The notes beneath the pieces were generated by a model that made no database searches, was not told the DNA's origin, and worked only from the letters and a program-made list of their open reading frames with translations. A stretch of 64,000 nt of DNA from Acidobacteriota bacterium (GTDB lineage Bacteria; Acidobacteriota; Terriglobia; Terriglobales; Acidobacteriaceae): contig JAJXZL010000048.1 in assembly GCA_021780075.1 (NCBI GenBank), forward strand, positions 1 to 64,000. Reading direction: 5' to 3'. Within the stretch, counting starts at the first letter, position 1. Every line of letters starts with the position of its first letter. The position numbers and the translations under genes were made by a program. Of this stretch, positions 41,829 to 51,812 are shown piece by piece.

Positions 41829-41995
41829 AATGATCCTTTATGCCGCCTAATGATTACAAAGACAGATTCTCACGATATGAAACCAGCGTCAATACCTGAG
41901 ACGGATATTCCAGCCGCGAAATGGCGTCGTGGCAGGCGCGATCACAAAATTGAAACCGGCGCGGAGAGCAGAAGACTGACGCCTGCTGGCCTTGC

Positions 41996-43882
41996 TCAGG
42001 CTGGGATCACATCGCCCTCGCCAGGCGCAAGAAAGAGATTGGCCTCCAGACCATGCTGGCGCGTGTAGAGGTCATAGTAGCGGCCGCCCAACGCGAACAA
42101 TTCAGCATGGTTGCCGCGCTCGACAATGCGCCCGCCTTCCACGACCAGTATCTGGTCGGCGCGGCGAATGGTGGAGAGGCGGTGGGCGATTACAAATGTC
42201 GTGCGCCCCTGCATCAGCTGGTTCAGCCCTGCCTGAATCATGGCCTCTGACTCGGAATCGAGCGAGCTTGTGGCCTCATCGAGAATGAGGATGCGCGGCT
42301 CGGCCAACAGCGCGCGCGCAATGGAAAGCCGCTGGCGCTGCCCGCCGGAGAGCTTGACGCCGCGCTCGCCAACGATCGTGTCATACGCGTCGGGGAAACG
42401 CTCAGCAAACTCATCCACGCGCGCCGTGCGGCAGGCAAAAAGGAACTGCTCCTCCGTGGCGCCGGGACGCGAGAACATGATGTTTTCACGAATCGATCCA
42501 TCGAACAGGAACGAATCCTGCAGCACCACACCCAACTGCGAGCGGAAGGTATTCAGGTCAACTTTGGCAAGATCCACGCCGTCCACCAGTACGCGGCCTT
42601 GGGATGGAGTGTGAAATGCGCAGAGCAGGCTGATGATGGTGGATTTGCCGGAACCAGAAGAGCCAACGAGCGCTGTGACCGTGCCTGGTTCGGCAAGGAA
42701 GCTGACGCCGTGCAGAACAGGCTTGTCCGGCTCATAGGCAAACTCAACATCCTCAAACCGTACCGTGCCCTGAATAGGTGGCATTGTGGTGGTGCGGCCC
42801 GGTTCCCGATTTTCTTCCAGCTCCGCCATGATCTCACTGGTGCGATCGAGACCCGCAAAGGCCTCGGTCAATTGCGTTCCGATATTCACGATCTGAAAAA
42901 CCGGCGCAATCATAAAAGCAAGAAACATGTTGTAGCTGAAATAGTCGCCGACGGTCCACGTGTGGTTGAGCACGCTGTGTCCGCCCATCCACATCACCAG
43001 CGCAGAAACGAGCCCCAGCACCGTCGTCGAAGCCGAACCAAGCAGGCTGGTCATGGTCAGCGACTTCATCACGTTGCTCAGGAGCCTATCCACACCGGCC
43101 GAGAAGACCCCGTGTTCGCGATCCTCGGCGTGGTAGCCCTTGATGACCCGCACGCCTCCCAGCGACTCCGTAAGACGCCCGGTGACCTCGGCGTTGATTT
43201 TGGAGCGCTCGCGGAAGATGGGGCGAATGACCTTGAAGCCGTATTGCAGCACAAAAACAAACGCGCCCACCACGGCGAAGACGGTCAGTGTCACGGTCAC
43301 GCTGCGGTGCAGCAGATAGATGAACGCCAGCACGGCGGTGAGCATTCCGCCCAGAAACTCAACCAATCCGGTGCCAACCAGATTGCGCACGCCCTCAACG
43401 TCAGACATGATGCGCGCCACCAGCGTGCCGGTGCGGTTCTCGTCGTAGTAGGCCACCGACAGCAGGCCAACGTGCTTCTGCACCTGTCGGCGCATCTCTG
43501 CGATAAGCCTCTGGCCAGCCTTCGAGAGCAGTTGCGTAAGCGAGAACGAGCTGAGCGCCTGCACCACCATGGCCGTGAAGACCAGCACGATAATTCTGGG
43601 CAGAAGATCAGGCCGCGGATGCAGCGGAGAAAGTACCGTGTCCAGCAGCGGCTTGGCCGTGTAAGGCAGCACAAGGCCGGCTACGCGGTTCAGGATCATG
43701 AGACCAAGCCCGGCCACCAGCAGCCACTTGCGCGGAGCAACCAGCGCCAATATCTGCGGCCAAAGCTTCTTCAGGCTGGGCTTGCGCTTGGGCAGTTCGG
43801 TATGGCCCGCGCGCTCCACGCCGCGAGACGAACGCTCAGCGCGCAAGCCCATCCCCATTCCGCCGCCGCGCATGCCGCCCAT
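41996..43882 (-). CDS. ABC exporter, fused membrane and ATPase domains (MsbA/lipid A or drug type)
   Basis: 628 aa. Six membrane helices (residues about 50-340) with an N-terminal Gly/Met-rich tail. The ATPase domain has Walker A VGSSGSGKST, signature LSGGQRQRLSIARAL, Walker B RILILDEATSSLD and the H-loop IAHRLSTI. It should work as a homodimer exporting lipid or drug-like substrates. It starts 3 bp after a small membrane-protein gene on the same strand. Confidence 0.93.
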   Translation of the reverse strand: MGGMRGGGMGMGLRAERSSRGVERAGHTELPKRKPSLKKLWPQILALVAPRKWLLVAGLGLMILNRVAGLVLPYTAKPLLDTVLSPLHPRPDLLPRIIVLVFTAMVVQALSSFSLTQLLSKAGQRLIAEMRRQVQKHVGLLSVAYYDENRTGTLVARIMSDVEGVRNLVGTGLVEFLGGMLTAVLAFIYLLHRSVTVTLTVFAVVGAFVFVLQYGFKVIRPIFRERSKINAEVTGRLTESLGGVRVIKGYHAEDREHGVFSAGVDRLLSNVMKSLTMTSLLGSASTTVLGLVSALVMWMGGHSVLNHTWTVGDYFSYNMFLAFMIAPVFQIVNIGTQLTEAFAGLDRTSEIMAELEENREPGRTTTMPPIQGTVRFEDVEFAYEPDKPVLHGVSFLAEPGTVTALVGSSGSGKSTIISLLCAFHTPSQGRVLVDGVDLAKVDLNTFRSQLGVVLQDSFLFDGSIRENIMFSRPGATEEQFLFACRTARVDEFAERFPDAYDTIVGERGVKLSGGQRQRLSIARALLAEPRILILDEATSSLDSESEAMIQAGLNQLMQGRTTFVIAHRLSTIRRADQILVVEGGRIVERGNHAELFALGGRYYDLYTRQHGLEANLFLAPGEGDVIPA

Positions 43883-43885
43883 GCT

Positions 43886-44266
43886 TTAGACCTTGCCCGT
43901 ACGCCGTGCATCAATAAAAGAGCGAACACAAAGCAGCACGTAGAACAGCAGCAGCGCTGCCATTGTCAGCTTTGAGCCCAGGGCAATCATGTCCGGATCG
44001 TTGCCCGCACTGCGCGCCACTGCATAACCGCGAATGGCCTCGACCGTGGCGCCAACAAAGCCCACCAGACCAATGGTGACGTTGATGTGCATGAACAGCT
44101 TGCGCCGCGCCTCACTGGGGCTCATCGCCAGCAGGCCAAAGACGCTCAGCGCCACTCCGAACCACGTTGGAATCAGCGCTGTGGGGTGCTGGCTACCCGT
44201 GCCGAAGTAACCGGCCAGCCCCAGCACGACAAGAAGAACCGCAAACAACAGTGTGACTTTTGCCAT
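43886..44266 (-). CDS. Small four-helix membrane protein upstream of the ABC exporter
   Basis: 126 aa with four hydrophobic segments (VTLLFAVLLVVLGLAGYFG, LIPTWFGVALSVFGLLAM, INVTIGLVGFVGATVEA, LTMAALLLFYVLLCVRSFI). GAGAGG precedes the ATG. Only 3 bp separate it from the exporter, so they form one operon. I do not recognise a family. It may be a membrane accessory. Confidence 0.75.
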   Translation of the reverse strand: MAKVTLLFAVLLVVLGLAGYFGTGSQHPTALIPTWFGVALSVFGLLAMSPSEARRKLFMHINVTIGLVGFVGATVEAIRGYAVARSAGNDPDMIALGSKLTMAALLLFYVLLCVRSFIDARRTGKV

Positions 44267-44298
44267 AACAGACCTCTCTTGGATGCATGGTCAGGATA

Positions 44299-44334
44299 CC
44301 AGTTGCATCATTTTGTTTGTTTTGATGTAACTGG
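44299..44334. promoter_or_regulatory. Operator-like palindrome upstream of the membrane-protein/ABC operon
   Basis: CCAGTTGCATCA (44299-44310) and TGATGTAACTGG (44323-44334) pair over 12 bp with one mismatch; the 12-nt spacer is T-rich. It lies 33 bp upstream of the small membrane-protein ATG on the minus strand, the expected promoter position. The regulator is unknown; the nearby IclR protein is one possibility. Confidence 0.5.
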
Positions 44335-44464
44335 ATCCGCACAACACAACGGCCCTCAGGACGCTGCTCTGCCCAGAATGGCTTCCATTGTCATCCCCGT
44401 CAACCGCGGGGTGAGGATCACGGTGATGCGAATTCGTCCTGGGCGGGCAGACCCAAATATCAGG

Positions 44465-45391
44465 TCACGCGCCAGCGGCTGCCTGCTTGACGTCGGCCAG
44501 CACCTGGTCCGGCGTCCATTCATTGCCGGGGTAAAACCGGACCACTTTCCCGTCGCGCCCGATCAGCGTGGTGGAAAGTGTGTGCGTAATCGACTCATCG
44601 GCCCCGACCGTAACGCCAACGTCAAAGTACTTTGCCATTTCCGTCAGCACCGGCTTCTGCGGTACGGCAAAGTCCCAATGGGCAAAGGCATTTTTCGCGT
44701 CACTCCCGATATATGCCGCGCCGTACGCCCTCAGCCTGTCGGGCGTGTCGTGGTCAGGATCAATGCTCACGCTGATGAGATGTGTCTTCGCATACAGCGC
44801 AGGACTGGCGGCCAGTTGCTTTTCAATCACCGCAAAGTTGTGCGTCACCAGCGGGCAGAAGTTGGGCAGTGGGCAGCGCGTGTAGATGAATGTAATCAGC
44901 AGCGCCTTGCCACGAAACTGGTCAAGATGTATCGTCCGCCCGTCTTGATTGCGCAGCTTGAAGTCTGGCACCGCATCGCCCGCAGCCGGAACATGATAGA
45001 CGGACGTGGGCATGTAATCCGGCTTGCCCTGCGCAACCACAACAATGTGGTCGAGCAACACGTCGGCATCCTCGTCCTGCGAAACGAGTAAATCGGCGGT
45101 AATTACGTCGCCGGGATGCAACTCGCCGAGGATGCTGGGATCCTTGAGCTTGTAGGGCATCGTCATGGCGTCCATAAAGCCGGGAATTGCCTCATGGTCC
45201 AGCGTCACCTCGCCCGTCGCGGTGTTGGTTGAGATCACCTTGCCGCGCAGTTTGTACACCTTGTACGACGCGCTGGCGGGCGCCTGGGTCGTTGCCTGCT
45301 GGCCAGAGTGACACCCGGCCAGTGCAACAAGAGTGAGCAGTGAGGAAGCAAGCAATCGGCGTATCACACCCCAGTGTACAACCGGCAACAT
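44465..45391 (-). CDS. CusF-like domain fused to Sco1/SenC thioredoxin-like copper lipoprotein
   Basis: 308 aa from the ATG at 45391 (GTG 45367 also possible). The lipobox is LVALAGC (C27). Residues about 44-120 (LRGKVISTNTATGEVTLDHEAIP...DAMTMPY) resemble the copper-binding CusF/CopK-like domain. Residues about 135-300 are a Sco domain with FIYTRCPLPNFCP and H270 (SITHTL). The Cys pair is C173-x5-C179 rather than C-x3-C. It likely delivers copper to cytochrome oxidase in the periplasm. It is divergent from addB. Confidence 0.88.
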   Translation of the reverse strand: MLPVVHWGVIRRLLASSLLTLVALAGCHSGQQATTQAPASASYKVYKLRGKVISTNTATGEVTLDHEAIPGFMDAMTMPYKLKDPSILGELHPGDVITADLLVSQDEDADVLLDHIVVVAQGKPDYMPTSVYHVPAAGDAVPDFKLRNQDGRTIHLDQFRGKALLITFIYTRCPLPNFCPLVTHNFAVIEKQLAASPALYAKTHLISVSIDPDHDTPDRLRAYGAAYIGSDAKNAFAHWDFAVPQKPVLTEMAKYFDVGVTVGADESITHTLSTTLIGRDGKVVRFYPGNEWTPDQVLADVKQAAAGA

Positions 45392-45447
45392 AACCCATAT
45401 CCGCAGGTGCGTAGCGCCAGCCCGGCACGTCAGCGTATAACGCAGAA

Positions 45448-48147
45448 ATGGGAGTTTTGCAGGAAGCGGGAATCGACGGCTGGCTTCGCGATGGAGGACG
45501 AGTGGTGGCAGCCAGCGACAGGGCGGCGCGCGCACTCCAGTCCGCATTCCATCGCCGCCGACGCGCAGAGGGCCTGACGGCATGGCCGGCACCTGACATT
45601 CAAGACTGGAGGAGCTTTGCCCGCTCCGCCTGGGAAGAGCGTGCCCTCGACGGCCGCATGCTGATGAATCCTGTGCAGGAAAAGGCTCTTTGGGCAGAAA
45701 TCGTTGGCAGAGAAAGTCACCTAGCCACACTCTTGGAAGGACCGCGCCAGAGGATGGCCGCAATGGCCATGGAAGCACATGAACTTCTCTGTGCGTATGC
45801 TCCACGCTACCTTAGGCAGGCAGAGCGCAGCGGCTGGAGCCAGGACGCGGGCGCCTTCAGCGGCTGGCTCTCGGCTTTCAACGAGTCATGCGACAACCAA
45901 GGCCTGCTCAGCCCAGCCCGCGCGCTATTGGAAGTGACCTCACAACTGCAAGCTGATTCCGCCACGCGCAGGCCACTGCTTTCGGCCGGGTTTGACCGTA
46001 TGCTTCCAGTGCAGCGCGCGCTATTTGACGCATGGGGAGCGTGGCAGGAAAGGTCGGCAGGCGAGCCCGCTGGGGACGTTTGCTTCCACGCCGCAGCAGA
46101 CAGCAAGACTGAATTGGAAGCCTGCGCCATGTGGTGCTCACGCCAGCTTGCCTCCAATCAGCACGCCCGCCTGCTCGTCATTACACAGGACATCAGCAGC
46201 CGCCGCGGCGAGATTGAACGCGCGTTTCTGCGGCATGCAGAGCCCGGCACCGCGCCGCTCTTTGAATTCTCCCTGGGTATCCCGCTCAGCCAGCAGGAGG
46301 TGGCGCGTGCGGCCTGTCTCCTGCTGCGATGGCTCAACGGTGCACTTGCCGAAAATGAGATTGACTGGCTCCTCTCGACCGGACTCGCTGCCAGTAGCCC
46401 TGAGGAATCAAGCGCCCTGCAGGCCTTCATGTACCAGTTGCGCCTCCGCGGGCTGCAGAGGCCGGAGTGGACGTTGAATGCCTTCATTGCACAGCGCACG
46501 AGTGAACTCCTATTGCCTGTCGCATGGATTGACCGCATGACCGGGGCCCGGCAACGCCTGCCGGATTCGAGGAACCGCCTGCAAAGCCCGCTCGACTGGG
46601 CAGCGCTGATTCCGCAACTGCTGCAGGACATGGGCCTGCCCGGCAATCGCACGCTTTCGAGCGCAGACTATCAGGCACTTAACCGCTGGCAACAGGCAGT
46701 GGACACCTGCGGCTCACTGGGCTTTGATGGCCGCCGCATCGGCTGGACGGATTTTCTCTCCGCGCTGGATCGCACTCTTGACGAGACGCTCTTTGCGCCG
46801 GAGTCGAGTGATGCTCCAATTCAGATTGCCGGGCCCGCAGAATCGGCTGGGCTCGAAGTCGATGCGATCTGGTTCCTCGGCGCAGACGAGGACGTCTGGC
46901 CCGCAACCGGCACCACGCATCCTCTGCTTCCCCTGCAGGTGCAGCGCCAGGCCGGCATGCCGCACGCCACACCCCAGCACGACTGGAACCTGGCGCAAGC
47001 CATCACCATGCGTCTGCTGGCCGCTGCGCCGGTCGTTCGTTTCAGCTACGCCATGCAGAAGCAGAACGCTGAAACCAGGCCGTCCCGGCTGATCTCAAAG
47101 CTCGCTGGTCCACCGCAGTCGCTGCCCGCCGAGTTGGCGCCGCCTTCCATCCAGCCACCGATCACCGCCGCAGTCCAGGATGCATCCAGTGTTCCCTTCC
47201 CGCTCACCACAATAAAAGGCGGAGCAGGCGTCCTGACCGCGCAGTCGCAGTGCCCCTTCCAAGCCTTCGCCACCGCAAGGCTGGGCGCTAAAAGTTGGAA
47301 GCCCGCTGAGGCCGGGCTCACTGCCGCGCAGCGCGGCCAACTGCTGCACGACGTGCTTCACCGCCTCTGGGGAGGGCCGCCACGCGGCATTCGTACTCAG
47401 GAGGATCTCCAGCGCTTACCCGAACTCAAAACATTTGTTGCCGACTGTGTTCGCAGCGTCCTGCGCAAAAACATGCCCGCCGGCGCTCGCGAACGCATGC
47501 CGCTGCGCTACCTGGAACTCGAAGAGGTACGGCTCATTCAGCTTGTGGTCGAGTGGCTGGAGTATGAACGCACACGGTTGCCGTTCACCGTAAACGAAAC
47601 CGAGGTGACACACGTAATCGATCTGGCTGGACTCACGCTCAGCCTGCGCCTTGATCGCATCGATCAACTCAACGACGGATCCCTGCTGGTTATCGATTAC
47701 AAGAGCGGAGCCGATTCGCCCAAAGCATGGGAGCTTCCGCGCCTTGACGATGTGCAGTTGCCCCTGTATGCCGGATTCGCGCTGAATGAAGAGCCGGGCG
47801 GACTCGTGTTTGCCAAGGTGCGATCACGCGAATCCAGCTTCGTTGGTCGCGTAGCAGATGCTAAAACCACGCTGTTTGCCAACCTGAACGGCACCAGTTC
47901 TCTGGCAAAGAACAAACTCACCAGCACGCTGATGGACGAATGGAGGCAGTACATCGAGCGGCTCGCACGCAACTTTGTAGCCGGCCGCGCCGATGTAGAT
48001 CCGCGCGAGTATCCCCAGACCTGCGAGCGCTGCGGATTGCAAACGCTGTGCCGCGTGCAGGAGGAAGAAAATAGAACCCGCCTGGAGGAATGGGACGACG
48101 CGGCAGAAGGCGATCAGGCCGGCGACGAGGAGGCAAGCGATGAGTAA
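45448..48147 (+). CDS. addB: AddB-like nuclease/inactivated helicase subunit
   Basis: 899 aa. The N-terminal part is a degenerate UvrD-like helicase without a Walker A motif. The C-terminal PD-(D/E)XK nuclease has LLVIDYKSG (D750, K752) and QLPLYAGF. C602 (SQCPFQAFA) and C859, C862, C868 (TCERCGLQTLC) form the 4-Cys set of the AddB/Dna2 iron-sulphur staple. With AddA it resects double-strand breaks for RecA. TATAAC lies 6 bp before the ATG and there is no clear Shine-Dalgarno. It overlaps addA by 8 bp. Confidence 0.9.
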   Translation: MGVLQEAGIDGWLRDGGRVVAASDRAARALQSAFHRRRRAEGLTAWPAPDIQDWRSFARSAWEERALDGRMLMNPVQEKALWAEIVGRESHLATLLEGPRQRMAAMAMEAHELLCAYAPRYLRQAERSGWSQDAGAFSGWLSAFNESCDNQGLLSPARALLEVTSQLQADSATRRPLLSAGFDRMLPVQRALFDAWGAWQERSAGEPAGDVCFHAAADSKTELEACAMWCSRQLASNQHARLLVITQDISSRRGEIERAFLRHAEPGTAPLFEFSLGIPLSQQEVARAACLLLRWLNGALAENEIDWLLSTGLAASSPEESSALQAFMYQLRLRGLQRPEWTLNAFIAQRTSELLLPVAWIDRMTGARQRLPDSRNRLQSPLDWAALIPQLLQDMGLPGNRTLSSADYQALNRWQQAVDTCGSLGFDGRRIGWTDFLSALDRTLDETLFAPESSDAPIQIAGPAESAGLEVDAIWFLGADEDVWPATGTTHPLLPLQVQRQAGMPHATPQHDWNLAQAITMRLLAAAPVVRFSYAMQKQNAETRPSRLISKLAGPPQSLPAELAPPSIQPPITAAVQDASSVPFPLTTIKGGAGVLTAQSQCPFQAFATARLGAKSWKPAEAGLTAAQRGQLLHDVLHRLWGGPPRGIRTQEDLQRLPELKTFVADCVRSVLRKNMPAGARERMPLRYLELEEVRLIQLVVEWLEYERTRLPFTVNETEVTHVIDLAGLTLSLRLDRIDQLNDGSLLVIDYKSGADSPKAWELPRLDDVQLPLYAGFALNEEPGGLVFAKVRSRESSFVGRVADAKTTLFANLNGTSSLAKNKLTSTLMDEWRQYIERLARNFVAGRADVDPREYPQTCERCGLQTLCRVQEEENRTRLEEWDDAAEGDQAGDEEASDE

Positions 48148-51100
48148 GTCCGTGAACCCGCCGCCCGACCAGAAACAACGCATGCGTGCGCTCGATCATG
48201 AGCGATCCATTCTTGTGCAGGCACCGGCCGGATCTGGCAAGACTGACCTGCTCACACGCAGGTTTCTGCGGCTCCTGAGTCAGGTAGATGAACCCGGCCA
48301 GATTGTTGCCATTACGTTCACCAGGGCAGCAGCGGCTGAAATGCGCCACCGCATTCTGTCGGAGTTGGAGAAAGCTTCTGCTGCCGATGCGTCCGCACTG
48401 GCTGAAGACGAGTTCTCCATGCGCGCGCTGGCTCTGCGCGCGCTTGATCGCTCCCGCGCGCTCGGCTGGCAGTTGCCTGACCTGGCTGCGCAGCTTCGCA
48501 TCACGACCATCGATTCCTTTTGCCGCGATCTAGCGCTGCAACAGCCGCTGCTGACGGAGCTCGGCGGAGAACTGGCGATCTACGAGCAGCCCTCAGAGCT
48601 CTACCGCAGGGCGGCCCGGCACGCACTGGAAAAAATTGACGGAAGCAATCCCGCCCTTCGCACGGCCATTGAAGCACTACTTCTTTGGCGCGACAACGGC
48701 TGGCAGGAAATGGAAGACCTGCTGGTGGAGATGCTGAAGCAGCGCGACCGCTGGATGCATGACTTCGTGCTCGAGCGCGAGCCGGACTGGGATGTTCTGC
48801 GCGTGCAACTGGAGCGCCCGTTTGCTGCGGCTGTCCGCGACGCAGTCAGCAGACTGGGCCTGCTTCTCGATCAGATTCCGGGCGCGCGCGAAGAGGCGCT
48901 GGCATTGGCGCGGTTTGCGTGTGGGCAGAGCGGCGGCATGCACCACCAGGAACTTGCAGAGCTCGCGGAGTTTCCCGCCGGTCCGTCCTCTGATAGTGAA
49001 GGTCTTGAGGAAGCGCGTGATGCGTGGCTCGGCCTGGCGAATATGCTGCTCACACAGGATGGCGCATTCCGCAGACAGGTGAACAAGAGCAATGGATTCC
49101 CGGCCGACCGCAAAGCCGAAAAGGCACGCATTCTCGCTTTGATTGATTCGCTTCGCGCAGTCGATGGCTTTGAGGCGAAGCTCGCCGCAATGCGCGATCT
49201 ACCGCCGCCGCGCTACACCGATGAGGACTGGCAGATCGTGCAATCCTGCTTCATCCTGCTGCGCCACGCAGCGGGCGAGCTTCGAGCCGTCTTTGCCGAG
49301 GCAGGCGCTGTGGACTTCATTGAGGTGGCGCAGATTGCACAACGCGTTCTGCGCGACGAGGACGGCCTCCCCAGCGACGCCGCGCAGGCCGTTGCAGACG
49401 GCATCCGTCACTTGCTCGTGGATGAGTTTCAAGACACGAGCCGCCGCCAGCACCGCCTGCTTGCCAGCCTCGCCGCCGCATGGCCCGACCAGGCGGATCG
49501 CACCATTTTCGTCGTCGGCGACCCCATGCAGTCCATCTATTTTTTCCGCGACGCCGATGCCGAGCTCTTTCCGCGCGTGCGAAAGTCCGGCCTCGAGATT
49601 CCAGACAACGGCGCATTTGCCTTTGACTTTGTGCCACTCACGGCCAACTTTCGCACTGAGCCAACGCTCGTCGAGCTGCTCAACGATTCCTTCACCAGGG
49701 TTTTTGCTGAGGATGATGGCAGCGGTGTCACATTTTCGCCCGCTGAACCCGCTCGCGATGCCGCGGCGTGTTCCGTTCCGCGCCTCAGCCTTCACCTTGC
49801 GTTTGTGCCGCAAGCCAGCCGAAGCAAGTCCGCCAATCCATCCGCGGCGCGAATGAAAGAGTCCGTCGCGCATGAGCGGGAGGCGGCGCACGAAGCGCAA
49901 ACAGAGGAGATTGTGGCCTTGATCCGGAGCCACATCGAGCGTGTGGAACAGGCACGTGCGCAGGGTGGTAAATACCGCATCGCTGTGCTGGGCCGCGCGC
50001 GCAAGGCTCTTGCGCCCATCGCCGCGGCCTTGCGTAAAGCCGCGATTCCCTTCCGCGCCGTCGAGCTTGAACAGTTGAGGGATCTCCCCGAGGTGCAAGA
50101 TGCGCTGGCGCTGGCGCGCGCTCTGCTCAATCCGCAGGACCGCGTGGCGTGGCTTGGCGTGTTGCGCGCACCGTGGTGCGGGCTTGCACTGGACGACTTG
50201 CACAAGCTGGCCAGCACCGAGGATGCACAGGCGCTTAGGCGCACCATCCCGGAACTGCTCGCCGAGCGGTTCCAACTCCTGAGCGGACATGGCCGCGGCG
50301 CCGCCTCACGTCTACTCGGCGTGCTGGAGTCGGTGCCCAGCCTGCGTATGGCGCTGCCCACCGCATCGCTAGGAACATGCCTCGAGCAGATTTGGCTGCG
50401 CCTGGGCGGCGCATGCTGCGTTGACTCGACGGCGCGCGCCAATCTGGACCTTCTCTGGAGTTGCCTCGACGCCCTGCCCGACGGCGAGCAGGATTTGCTG
50501 GGTCCTGCGCTCGATGCCGCGCTTGAAAAGTTGACTGCTTTGCCTGACCCCGCAGCCGGCAGCGATCTCGGCGTGCAGTTGATGACCATTCACAAATCAA
50601 AGGGTTTGGAGTTTGAAGTGGTCATCGTGCCTGACCTGCAGGCAGGCGGCGCCAACAATCGGCATAAGCTGCTGTCCTGGCTCGAAAGAGGGCTCGACCG
50701 CGAATGGGAGCAGGCTGAAAACTCATCCGAAATCACTGAGTTTCTGGTGGCGCCCGTGCAACCCAAAGGGGCCGATCGCGGCAAAGCAAAAACATGGGTT
50801 GATCGCGTCTACCGTGAGCGCGAGTCGCAGGAGATGCGGCGCATTTTGTATGTCGCCGCAACAAGGGCTCGCGAAGAGTTGCACCTGTTTGCGCGTCCCG
50901 CTTACAGGAGCAACAACGGCAGCATTGATCTGGCAGAGCCAGGTAACTGCTTGCTCGCTACCGCATGGCCAGCCCTCCAAGAGGATATACGCGCCCGCTT
51001 CGATAGTTGGAAGGTCGCCAGGGCGGCTTCGGAAGCAGAAGTAGAGCCGCTGATTGCGACTCTTGCTGCATCTGGCGAGAGCAACCTGGCCGTCATGCCT

Positions 51101-51805
51101 TCTCCGCCAAGGCCAACGACGCTGCGCCGCTTGCCAGCGCACTTCACGTCCGCGCCGCTCAACGGTGCCGCGGGCCGATTCACTGCGCAGGACGTCGCAG
51201 CCATCGGCGCTTCACGGCTCTATGAACGCCACGAGGGCGGGCTGCTGGCACGCGCTCTGGGCAACGCCGTCCACAAGCTACTGCAAGAGCTGTCGCGCCT
51301 TCGCGAAGACCACGACTGGAGCGCAGCTCTCACCGCTCTTTTGCAATGGAAGCCGCGCATCGCGGCTGAAGTGCGCGCGGCCGGCGCGCGCCCATCCCAC
51401 GCGGAATCCATCGCAGAGGAGGCATTCAACTGCGCACTCAAAGCCGCAAATGATCTGTACGGCCAATGGATTCTCTCGCCGCACGCAGATGCGGCCAGCG
51501 AGACAGCGTGGACCGGCATTGTCGCAGGCGCATTGCGTTCCGTACGCGTAGATCGCGTCTTCCGCGCGGGTCCCGAGCCGCTGTCAAGGGCTGACAATAC
51601 GTGGTGGATTATCGACTACAAGACTGCGCACTCAGACGGCCTCAATCCATCCCTGGCGCTGCCTGAGTTGCGCAGAATATTCGCACCACAGCTTGTGACC
51701 TATGCTGCCATCCTGCGCAAACTGCATGGCGAAGACATACCTATCTGTGCCGCTCTCTATTACCCGCGCATGTCGCTCTTTGATTGGTGGGAGGTAAAAG
51801 AATGA
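48140..51805 (+). CDS. addA: AddA-like helicase/nuclease
   Basis: 1221 aa, the AddA size. Walker A is APAGSGKT (K34); motif Ia ITFTRAAAAEMRHRI; motif II HLLVDEFQDTSR; motif III VGDPMQSIYFFRDAD; motif IV-VI include LTANFRTEPTLVELLN and MTIHKSKGLEFEVVIVPDL with RRILYVAATRAREELHLF. The C-terminal nuclease has WIIDYKT (D1159, K1161) and QLVTYAAIL. It is a UvrD-like 3'-5' helicase partner of AddB. It converges with phoU, with 7 bp between them. Confidence 0.95.
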   Translation: MSKSVNPPPDQKQRMRALDHERSILVQAPAGSGKTDLLTRRFLRLLSQVDEPGQIVAITFTRAAAAEMRHRILSELEKASAADASALAEDEFSMRALALRALDRSRALGWQLPDLAAQLRITTIDSFCRDLALQQPLLTELGGELAIYEQPSELYRRAARHALEKIDGSNPALRTAIEALLLWRDNGWQEMEDLLVEMLKQRDRWMHDFVLEREPDWDVLRVQLERPFAAAVRDAVSRLGLLLDQIPGAREEALALARFACGQSGGMHHQELAELAEFPAGPSSDSEGLEEARDAWLGLANMLLTQDGAFRRQVNKSNGFPADRKAEKARILALIDSLRAVDGFEAKLAAMRDLPPPRYTDEDWQIVQSCFILLRHAAGELRAVFAEAGAVDFIEVAQIAQRVLRDEDGLPSDAAQAVADGIRHLLVDEFQDTSRRQHRLLASLAAAWPDQADRTIFVVGDPMQSIYFFRDADAELFPRVRKSGLEIPDNGAFAFDFVPLTANFRTEPTLVELLNDSFTRVFAEDDGSGVTFSPAEPARDAAACSVPRLSLHLAFVPQASRSKSANPSAARMKESVAHEREAAHEAQTEEIVALIRSHIERVEQARAQGGKYRIAVLGRARKALAPIAAALRKAAIPFRAVELEQLRDLPEVQDALALARALLNPQDRVAWLGVLRAPWCGLALDDLHKLASTEDAQALRRTIPELLAERFQLLSGHGRGAASRLLGVLESVPSLRMALPTASLGTCLEQIWLRLGGACCVDSTARANLDLLWSCLDALPDGEQDLLGPALDAALEKLTALPDPAAGSDLGVQLMTIHKSKGLEFEVVIVPDLQAGGANNRHKLLSWLERGLDREWEQAENSSEITEFLVAPVQPKGADRGKAKTWVDRVYRERESQEMRRILYVAATRAREELHLFARPAYRSNNGSIDLAEPGNCLLATAWPALQEDIRARFDSWKVARAASEAEVEPLIATLAASGESNLAVMPSPPRPTTLRRLPAHFTSAPLNGAAGRFTAQDVAAIGASRLYERHEGGLLARALGNAVHKLLQELSRLREDHDWSAALTALLQWKPRIAAEVRAAGARPSHAESIAEEAFNCALKAANDLYGQWILSPHADAASETAWTGIVAGALRSVRVDRVFRAGPEPLSRADNTWWIIDYKTAHSDGLNPSLALPELRRIFAPQLVTYAAILRKLHGEDIPICAALYYPRMSLFDWWEVKE

Positions 51806-51812
51806 TCTGCCT

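Noticed and set aside
49199..50290. A 363-codon minus-strand frame inside addA
   Set aside because: It lies opposite the UvrD helicase motifs of addA and has no recognisable protein features.
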